Source: Thereva unica
Lineage: Eukaryota; Arthropoda; Insecta; Diptera; Therevidae
Length of the DNA: 64,000 bases
Assembly (NCBI GenBank): GCA_949987705.1
Contig: OX465281.1
Location: 199,689,112-199,753,111, forward strand
Direction of reading: 5' to 3'
Position 1 is the stretch's first letter; each line of letters begins with the position of its first letter. The notes below the pieces were generated by a model, which worked only from the letters and a program-made list of their open reading frames with translations, was not told the DNA's origin and made no database searches. Positions 56,740 through 64,000 of this stretch are shown in pieces. The position numbers and the translations under genes are program-made.

Positions 56740-57400
56740 TTGGCTTTCTTTAATAAAATTTACTCTTTAATAATAATTATTAATAATATAAATAATCAAT
56801 TATTAACTAAAAATAATACACATACATACATAATAATAAACATACATGTGGGAAATCCGTTTTTAGTAATGACTAATAAACTATTTTTCAAAACAAATTC
56901 TTTTAATACAATTTTTCCACAAGTATTTATAAAAAAAGTAATTCACGAACAGAGTTTTAACTAGTAATGTAATGGCTTTTAATTTAATCTTTTCTTAGTC
57001 TAATAATGACGTTTAGTTCATAGCGCGGGTCCTTGTTTCGTTGCTTCGTTGCGTGAGTCTTTTTTCTGACTGGCTCTCTCGACAGCCTTCATGGCTGTTG
57101 ATGCGATTATTATTATGTGAGAGTGTATGTTTGTTCCTCTGTCAAAACCCAAATCACAGAATGAACTGATGACCGAATCATGTAGCAGTGTGCCAAATGT
57201 CTTCCAACTGTGGGGCCGAGTGGGAAAAAGAGTGTTTGACTTGTCCCAAATACCGACAACAGCCCGAACGTGTCCAAACGCGAACGTTTGACGGTTGACA
57301 TTGGACACTCGTAGCGCGAGTATCGGCCAGCCACACGATGCGTCCTACCACCAAGCGTCCAACGTTGGAAGGTGTTCACCGCATCGTGTAGAGCCGGCGT
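56740..57400. other. No gene recognised
   Basis: AT-rich to about 57000, then a GC-richer stretch with inverse-related CACACGATGCG and CGCATCGTGT blocks near 57335-57395 that may be the end of a MITE. Short frames on the minus strand lack motifs. Confidence 0.4.
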
Positions 57401-57404
57401 AACA

Positions 57405-57597
57405 AGAATCTTATAAGGGTAAAGGGATTTATCCCGTTAATTTCATTTGTGAGATTTTAAAATAGTAAAGGGACCGATCTTCTTGGAATAACAAGGCAAG
57501 GCAGTTTGATTTAATAGGAATCATTTTAAATATAACGGATTTTACCCTGTTAAATTAATACGACGAGTTATAGGATATTTTTTTCTGAGTGTAGCTC
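57405..57597. mobile_element. MITE end fragment, partner of 13618-13870
   Basis: It ends TAGGATATTTTTTTCTGAGTG, the inverse of the terminus at 13618. Internal blocks such as ACCCTGTTAAATTAATA are shared. The opposite end is not identified. Confidence 0.45.
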
Positions 57598-58405
57598 GAC
57601 GGAAGGGATGGGGTTCGCCGTACTGGGATGCAAAAACACAACGGGGACAGTTACCCTGAAAAAATTAAATCGTGCCCTTTTCAAAAAAATTAAAAAGGGC
57701 GATGATGGGGGTCACGAGCCGTCTGGGGCCAACGAGAGGGGGAAGATGGTCACCGGTCATCCGGTCATTTTAAGGGGTCACAAAAAAATCAATTAATAGT
57801 AGCAGAAAGCACTTAACTTGGGCGAGGGCATCCTACGTCCTGGGGGGCCACACCCCGGATCGGCGGTCTAGACGATAATTTTTGTTTTTTTTAGTGTTTT
57901 ATTTAGATTTTCTTTTTTTTATTAATACTATTGTTTTCTTTAATTTTTTTTTTCTTTTATTTATTTAATTAATATATTCATACACACATTCATATTTATG
58001 ACATTCTTTCATTTTTGTTTCAATGGATTTACTTCAAGCAATAGATTTTCCTTTTTTTTGTTTGGCTTCGATAAGTAGAAAGCATTTCGAGGGGTCTTAC
58101 GAAAAAGATATTGTTTCAAAATATTGGTGAAAAAGATATTGTTTCGGTTTCTCGGTGAAGAACATATTATTTCGTTTTCTGGCTGAAAAACATATTGTTT
58201 CGTTGCATCGTTAGATAACATTGTTTCGGGCTTAACGGATACTTAAGCCAGAGATGTTAACTTAACGTCTTACTGCAACCTCAAGACACTTGACATCTTT
58301 TAACTTATTTTCAACTTTTATTTAATTCAATTACTACTGCTCAATTTTCTTAAACTTAAAAAAGTATTTGATTCTAATAAATTTTTTACTTTAAATTGGA
58401 AAAGG
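57598..58405 (+). repeat. Fragment related to the solo-LTR family
   Basis: GGGGACAGTTACCCTGAAAA, an AAAGGGCGATGATGGGGG block, GTCTGGGGCCAACGAGAGGG and a GGGCGAGG...CCCC block follow the same order as 27045-27290 and 61665-61905. Diverged and without clear termini. No gene. Confidence 0.5.
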
Positions 58406-58409
58406 AAAT

Positions 58410-60325
58410 TGTAACGGTCGGAATTATTAGTTATTTGGGTGGGGAAATTTAGTTGGGAAATCACCTTGTAGGCAATGGGAAATTTATTGTAAATCACTTT
58501 TGAGGAAAAGGAAAAATTTAAAAAGAGGTAGGCGAGAACAAAAAAATAATTGAGTTAGTCAGGAAAAAAAGAAAAATTTTGAGAGTTCAGTTAGTGTGAG
58601 TCAGCTCGTAGGGTTTGTTTGGAATGATTTGCTAATATTTTTGCAATCAGTCAGGAGATTCAGTTTTTTTTTCAATCGGTTTTTTTTGCAATTGGCTTTT
58701 TTGCATGACGGAGTAAATAGTGGCGGCTACCGTGTTCGCTCCCAACCTGATGGTAATCAAGAAGCTACCAAGAAGTCTTCCAAAAAACCAACCAGAAGGG
58801 GTCAAGAAACCAGCGACAAGGAATCCTGCTTCTCATTTCCTGGCGATTTGCAGCGTGCAGACGAAAAAGGCTTTCATCGTATGTGTAGCAAGGCGGTCAT
58901 TGCTCATCTAGCAGCAAATTTCGAAGGAGAATATTTGGGTGGTGCTATTCTGGTGTACCTTGGATTCTACGTCTGTTGGTCAACCTGAGATCATCGGCGT
59001 TTCTCAAGAGAGTACAAGAATTTCGTCACATTAACACGGAAGTGATTGGCTGCCGTGTTGATTCACATTTTTGGTCAATTGGCTTGGTGTAGGAAAAGAA
59101 GAAGAGGCACATGCATTGCGGCTTCATTTCACTAGTGGTCACCGAGGTGTTTTACGGCAGTGTACTATTAATGAATTGCCTGGTGGCAGATTTGGTCATG
59201 AAGCGTTGCGCCTGGTGAACACTTTTCAAGTACGGATATAGATGGTGAAGTCGGCCTAATTTGATTGGACTAAGGGTGATAAAGGTATCGTGCCAACTTA
59301 AGAAGGAACAAAGAAGTATAGATTTTTCGGTATGGCATTTACTTTGTATATTACTTTTGCAATATATTCGGAAAGGTGGTAGTAAATTTGGGTTTCAAAA
59401 GAAAAAAAAATATCTAAAATAGCTATACACACATATATAGATTTACACAATACAAATAAATAAAATAACACAAATTTTTACCTTCATTTATTAACTTTAA
59501 CTTTATTACTCAAATAATAATTTTAACGGTATTAAGCAAATACTTTATAAATTGTTGTTCTTTCACTGTTCCCGTACAATTGTTATGTAATAATTTAAAC
59601 GAAATTTCCTTTTTATTTGTTCTAATTTTATTATAAAATATTGGCTTAAATTTTTTTTATTTGCAAAATAATTTTCTGGTTGTTTTCCAATAACTTATTC
59701 GTAATTATAATTGGACACGATATTTGTTGATACCACTTGTGAGTAAAACGAAGCGAAATTGGTACCAATACGAGACGTTTTGCAAATCAGTTAGCATACG
59801 GAAGTATCCCTACCGAGGGAAATTGTGAATGTTTTTATGTTGAAACTGTAAATGTATTGAGCTAGGATGACATTGTTCTAATCGTGTCCCATTGAATATT
59901 GATATTACCTATTGGTGTTTCTAGTATTTTGTTAATGTGTCTGAAATAAAAGAAAACAATTTTTAAGTTATTAAGAATGAACTCAAGTTGTTAGATTTTT
60001 TCTTGGGAATGGTTGGGACGGATGACTTCCTTTTCAGGGTGTGACGCGTCGCAGACGATGATCGGAAAAGGATGATGGCGGAATTCAAGTTACATAGTCA
60101 CAGGTGAGTGGTGAACCAGCCTCGGTAAGCCCCGGCCACACACCCCACGACCCCTCCGGCGAGCTAGACAACTCCGTGTGGCCGGCGTAGGAGTTCCGGA
60201 TTTTCTTTTTATTTCTTATGTATGGTGTTGGCTCCTTGGCCATGCTCTTCCGGGCTTTTGGCTAAGGGGGTAACACCTCGCATAAGTGGCGCCCACTATT
60301 TAGATCGCGCCATTATGCTGTTACA
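58410..60325 (-). repeat. Solo LTR, 1.9 kb, minus orientation, AAAT duplication
   Basis: It starts TGTAACGGTCGGAATT and ends TTATGCTGTTACA, with AAAT at 58406-58409 and 60326-60329. The CTCCGGCGAGCTAG block near 60150 is the inverse of CTAGCTCGCCGGAT in the other copies, which shows the reversed direction. A 130-codon frame at 58596-58988 runs against the LTR direction and has no motif. Confidence 0.82.
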
Positions 60326-60553
60326 AAATTAAAATAAAAAACATTCAATTCTCGATCATGTACATGTATTATTTAATATTGATAAATAAATGTCTCTATT
60401 GATAAATAAATTTTTAAATGGTCATAAGATCGTTTAAAACTTCAAGATCAGTTTACTTTACATTAACATTTTAAGAGCTCTTCATAAAACGGTTTGTGGT
60501 TTTCCGGAATCCACTCATTATCTAACATGTTGTCAAATCTTTTTTTTTTTTTT

Positions 60554-63030
60554 TTAGAGAGAAATTGGACTACCGTATTCTGGTTGCAAATCAAATTCTC
60601 TGACATCTACCCACGAAAAATCTTTTTTCAAGAGTGACAGTTCTTGACCCTCGGATTGATAATCGTACTTGATGTGTATGCTGTCTTCGTCCGGATGAAC
60701 CGAAAATTTTTTCATTACAGAAATTTTGGCAGAGGGCCAGTTAAATAGTGTAAATAGTGCATTGAAATCTAAGCTCCACTTCATGGACGATGTAAGACGG
60801 ACCTTTGACCGTGCTAGCCCTTCCGTCTGTATGGTGCGGGCAATCGTGCTGGAGAAACGTGGCCAGTGTGCCCTATGGTAAGCATAGGGGTGCACTGTAG
60901 AATATTGTTCCAGCTCGATCGACTCGCATGGCACTTTCACCGTGATCGAGAGTCCGTAGTGGTCGCTGTCGTAAGGAACCGTTTGTAGGCAGTTCATATT
61001 CTCGTCATTTGTTCGGCCGTTGTCTAGACGTGAGTCAAGTAAGCATAGATCCAGATATGAATTACTTCTGGTGTACGACGGCATATCTGTCGCAAGTAGT
61101 GTAACCTTCTGCAGGATTCTGTTGTCCCCCAGCCATCTTTGTACCTGATTACCTCTTGTGTTGGCTGTTTGATTTCTCCATGCTCCGTGTTTGGCATTTA
61201 AGTCTCCGGCCAATAAGTAATAATTTTTTTCCGCTCCCAGATCTAGTATGTGAAAGAGTTGTTCCAACTCGTTGACGAAACGTTCTGCTTGAGGGGCTGT
61301 GGGTGCGTAGGCCGCGATCACATACATCCTTCGTCCACTTTGGAGAGGGATATATACGATACAGGCTTCCAGCACTCGATACCGTTCAATGTCTAACTGT
61401 CTGGGGTCTATAGTGAGCTTACGCTCGAAGGAAAGGAGGACTAAGTGCGTTGCCACAAAAGGGCCAGAAAAGAAACTCATTACAAAAAAACATTTAGGGA
61501 AAAGGGTTTCTAACGAACAGGTGTGGCGGGACGAATGGTCCGGAAGGAAGGGCATCGCCGAGAAACTCAACTGCCTCCACTACACTTGGCGTGGGCACGA
61601 CTAGCGCTGCTCTTACTAGCTCGCCGGATGGGGGGGGGGGTTGGTCGTGTAGGGAGACCGAAAGAGGTGACAGTTTTTAAAAAAACTAAAAATTTCGTGC
61701 CAATAGGAACCAAAAAAAATTGGAAAGGGCGATAAGGGGGACCCGTCCAGGGCCATCGAGAGGGAGGGGGATTACTTTATGGTCGCAGCCATGCGGGCGG
61801 ACGCGGTCAGGGTATAAATGCTGAAAAATGAATTTAAAACATGCAAATACTTACATTTTGGGCGAGGCCCACAACCTCCCCACCGGTCTCCATACCCCAT
61901 CGTCCTCTTCTGTTCTTACATGTCAAAAATAATACTCGAATGAGAGTACAAACGAAGCTCTTGTTTTCACCTTTTTTATTTTTTTTTAAACTAGCACTTC
62001 CTACCTATTACGGATTTGTTTTATTCACAAAAAGGAATATTCTTTTTTTTGTATATTAATTTAAATTAAACAAAAAAAATTGATCTTATTATTATTATTA
62101 TTTTTTTTTTTTTTTGATAACTATGATCTACCACATTTTCTTTAAAAAAATTCTTGGCCTTTTTTTCTCTTTTTTTGATAATTATTTATATCAAAATGAA
62201 ATTAATAAGAGGTTTTTGCGCACTATTTAAACACACGAGATTCTCGTTTTCTGTTCTACCGCTCCATCCAACACTCCAGACCCGACTGACGCCACTTTTC
62301 GTTCTTTTTCCGCCCAGGCTTCCGTAGCGGACGCTTCGTGGAAAAATTTCCGTCTTTTTCGCCTTATTTGGTCGAGGCGTCTCGTTGGGGGGGCGGGATA
62401 ATCGCTTAGGAACCGAGACTCTAACGCCGGCGTCTCTGGTTGTTCAACTTGTTGAGCGTAGCTCCCTATCCCGACATGCTGCATACATGCGTTGGATTTG
62501 TGTGTGCCCCGGCGTGTGATTGGCTGCGCTGTCACCCGCGTGGGCTTTTATGAACGAAATGTCCATGTGTGGGTGGGAAAATGACCGCGGGGCTAAATAT
62601 TAAGCCATAGGCGTGCGTAATTTAGGTAAGAATTTATCCGAGAAGTGTTGTTTGATGCAAAAAGGGTTTTTGTGAGAGATAATTTTGTACAATGAAATGT
62701 TGTACCGAAGTGAGGGGTCGAATAGGATTTATGTCTGTGGCCCATTTATAGTGCCGTTAAGGCGAGAATGGCCGAGAATAAAAATAGGGACGTAACTATG
62801 GAATTGGTTTCCTGACCGCCGACCGTTACAAATGTCTCTGTTTAGTTTGACCCGAAACTTTATTTTTTTCCTGATAAGGATAGCCGTTCCGCCGCGCTGG
62901 ACGGCCCCAGGACGATCCCGTCTGACTACCTCGTAGTCCTTGTACTCCAGTTTGTGTTTCCCTGAAAACTTAGTTTCGCTGACAAGGAGCACATCGGGAG
63001 CTTCGTGTTGCAGCAACGAGAGGAGACAGC
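60554..63030 (-). pseudogene. LINE endonuclease with an odd C-terminal tail
   Basis: First part (63030-62831): DVLLVSETKFSGKH (catalytic Glu), YEVVRRDRPG, GGTAILIRKKIKF. Second part (61391-60554): YVIAAYAPTAPQ, LLAGDLNAKHGAW (GDxN), SYLDLCLLDS and YDSDHYGLSI (SDH), the complete APE-type set. The opening N-terminal strand is missing because ORF1 and ORF2 seem fused by a deletion near 63040. After the endonuclease, instead of RT, about 60 residues read FSVHPDEDSIHIKYDYQS and FSWVDVREFDLQPEY, and stop exactly at the poly(A). The origin of that tail is unknown. Confidence 0.7.
61392..62830 (+). repeat. Solo LTR, 1.4 kb, AATG duplication
   Basis: It starts TCTAACTGTCTGGGG (one change in the first dinucleotide) and ends CTGACCGCCGACCGTTACA. 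AATG stands at 61388-61391 and 62831-62834. The LINE frame reads LNRDIERYRVLEA across the site when the insert and one AATG are ignored. It contains the palindrome GAGCTTACGCTC at 61415-61426. No gene inside; a 102-codon frame at 62227-62535 has no motif. Confidence 0.88.
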
Positions 63031-63049
63031 AAGATTGTCTTTAACTCAG

Positions 63050-63781
63050 TGTGCACCGAGGGTGGGGCCTGTGCTACTTTAGGAGCTTGTTGTGGTACTG
63101 CCTGTGCTCCCATTGCCGCTTGGGCAAAAAATACATTTGGCCGTACTATGTTTTGGAACATGGCCATTTTCTGCCTTTCTGTTCCTCAATTAGGTTTTTC
63201 TCGCTTGTGTACGTTTTTTTAGCTCTGCGTATTTTGGACATCCCCGATAATTAGCGGGGTGTCCTTTTGAGCAGCAGAGCAAGTAGTTTAGCTTAGTCAT
63301 GTCGTCCACCCGCTCTTTGCCCAGCGGGCATTCCCCTGGTTTGTGGTATTTATCGAACTTTATGCACCTAAATGCCATTCGGCAGTTAAGCGCTGCGTGA
63401 CCGAACTTTTGGCATCTCCTGCACTGAAGGGACGCCATGTTTTTTGTTTACTTTTTCCCAACTCACTATGAGATGACCGACATCCCTTATTAACTTAAGG
63501 GCGTCTAGTCGGCTCTCTGAGGATGGCTGAACTAAGAAGAAAGGGAGTGTCTTTTTAGCTGCGCGTCTTTTTAGCTGTTGCAACACCGTTAAAAAATTTA
63601 AATTTTCAATTTTCTTCTCTTTTAGCACAGTAAGAATTTCTTCAGGGTCCATACCGGGATCCAGGCCCTTCGGGAGGACGTTTATTTTTTTATCCGCTTT
63701 TGCTGTGTAGGAGAAATATTCTGTCTCCGTTCGCTCAAGCACACTTTTCATTTTTTTAAAATCGTCCATTTTCATACACAT
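63050..63781 (-). pseudogene. Jockey-type ORF1 (Gag) with zinc knuckles, frameshifted
   Basis: ATG at 63781. The N-terminal domain (KKINVLPKGLDPGMDPEEI, FFLVQPSSESRLDALKLI, HLIVSWEKV) is the PRE_C2HC type found in Jockey ORF1. After a slip near 63430, the knuckles CRRCQKFGHAALNC, CIKFDKYHKPGECP and CCSKGHPANYRGCP follow. The second knuckle has lost one Cys (CIKF). A stop at 63190 and a further slip lead to an Ala/Gln-rich tail to about 63050. RNA-binding role inferred from family. Confidence 0.78.
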
Positions 63782-64000
63782 AAGGAAATGGTGTCCGTTA
63801 GAATGTCTCTTAATTAATATATTTATGTTACTTTACTCTAATTCAAAAATAAAAAGAAAAAATGACCTTACGTTATTCTAACAATAATAAAAATATTGCC
63901 AATCAAATACATAAAATAAAAAGTTAAAAAAAGGTTATCCGACACCGCGGATTATTTGCCGTACTCTCAATAATTATTCACGCAACAAAATCCCTCAGTC

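Larger units (their letters stand above)
60537..63781 (-). mobile_element. Truncated Jockey-type LINE with poly(A), interrupted by a solo LTR
   Basis: Gag-like ORF1 is followed by the endonuclease of ORF2. The reverse transcriptase is absent. A run of about 18 A residues (minus strand, 60540-60556) follows the last codon directly. The LTR at 61392-62830 splits the endonuclease exactly, and the frame is continuous without it. 60330-60536 and 63782-64000 show no gene. Confidence 0.75.

Noticed and set aside
58596..58988. 130-codon plus-strand frame
   Set aside because: It is inside a solo LTR and antisense to its direction, with a Phe-rich low-complexity start and no family motif.
62227..62535. 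102-codon minus-strand frame
   Set aside because: It is within a solo LTR, has no motif and is not conserved in the other copies.

Overview
This is nuclear DNA from an insect, or a close arthropod relative. It is AT-rich, the genes carry spliceosomal introns, and almost every recognisable piece is a transposable element or a virus-derived insertion: BEL/Pao and errantivirus LTR elements, PIF/Harbinger transposons, Helitrons and a Helentron, Jockey-like and other LINEs, MITEs and a family of long solo LTRs. No ordinary host gene was recognised with confidence. I cannot resolve the insect order from sequence alone.

Layout. 1-270: 3' end of a LINE. 421-914: a MITE. 1198-1728: 3' part of a solo LTR. 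1745-4693: a broken, spliced DNA-transposon gene (minus strand) with one MITE in an exon and another in an intron. 5047-10744: a TIR element carrying one intact 1,472-residue ORF with an apparent FEN1/XPG-type nuclease domain. 11040-11612: decayed Harbinger transposase. 11978-13096: solo LTR. 14278-23247: complete BEL/Pao provirus on the minus strand, with 509-bp LTRs, an ATTAC target duplication and a third gene resembling the chuvirus (Jingchuvirales) glycoprotein; it sits in a Helentron whose helicase/endonuclease end continues at 23248-24250. 24612-26294: broken Harbinger gene pair. 26774-29586: solo LTR with CTAT duplication. 29880-32300: pieces of an unclassified C2H2 gene family.

32334-54799 is a Russian doll. 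A solo LTR (CTGT duplication) contains an errantivirus provirus (33798-54122, CGAG duplication, identical 514-bp LTRs). The provirus pol gene is cut by a 437-bp MITE, by a 5.3-kb Harbinger (itself split by a long-TIR element), and by a 3.1-kb segment encoding a nucleoprotein-like ORF of a negative-strand RNA virus. Its 5' LTR is cut by a Helitron, which is in turn cut by a second Helitron in the opposite direction. Both Helitrons are filled with a 118-bp tandem repeat.

54804-57400: another broken Harbinger with a MADF gene. 57405-60325: MITE and solo-LTR material. 60537-63781: truncated Jockey-type LINE, interrupted by a further solo LTR (61392-62830, AATG duplication).

Many insertion boundaries are confirmed twice: by the target-site duplication, and by the interrupted reading frame becoming continuous when the insert and one duplication copy are ignored. 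Most long ORFs, including both proviruses, the viral nucleoprotein and the nuclease element, lie on the minus strand. That layout would fit a piRNA cluster or similar transposon trap, but this is inference.
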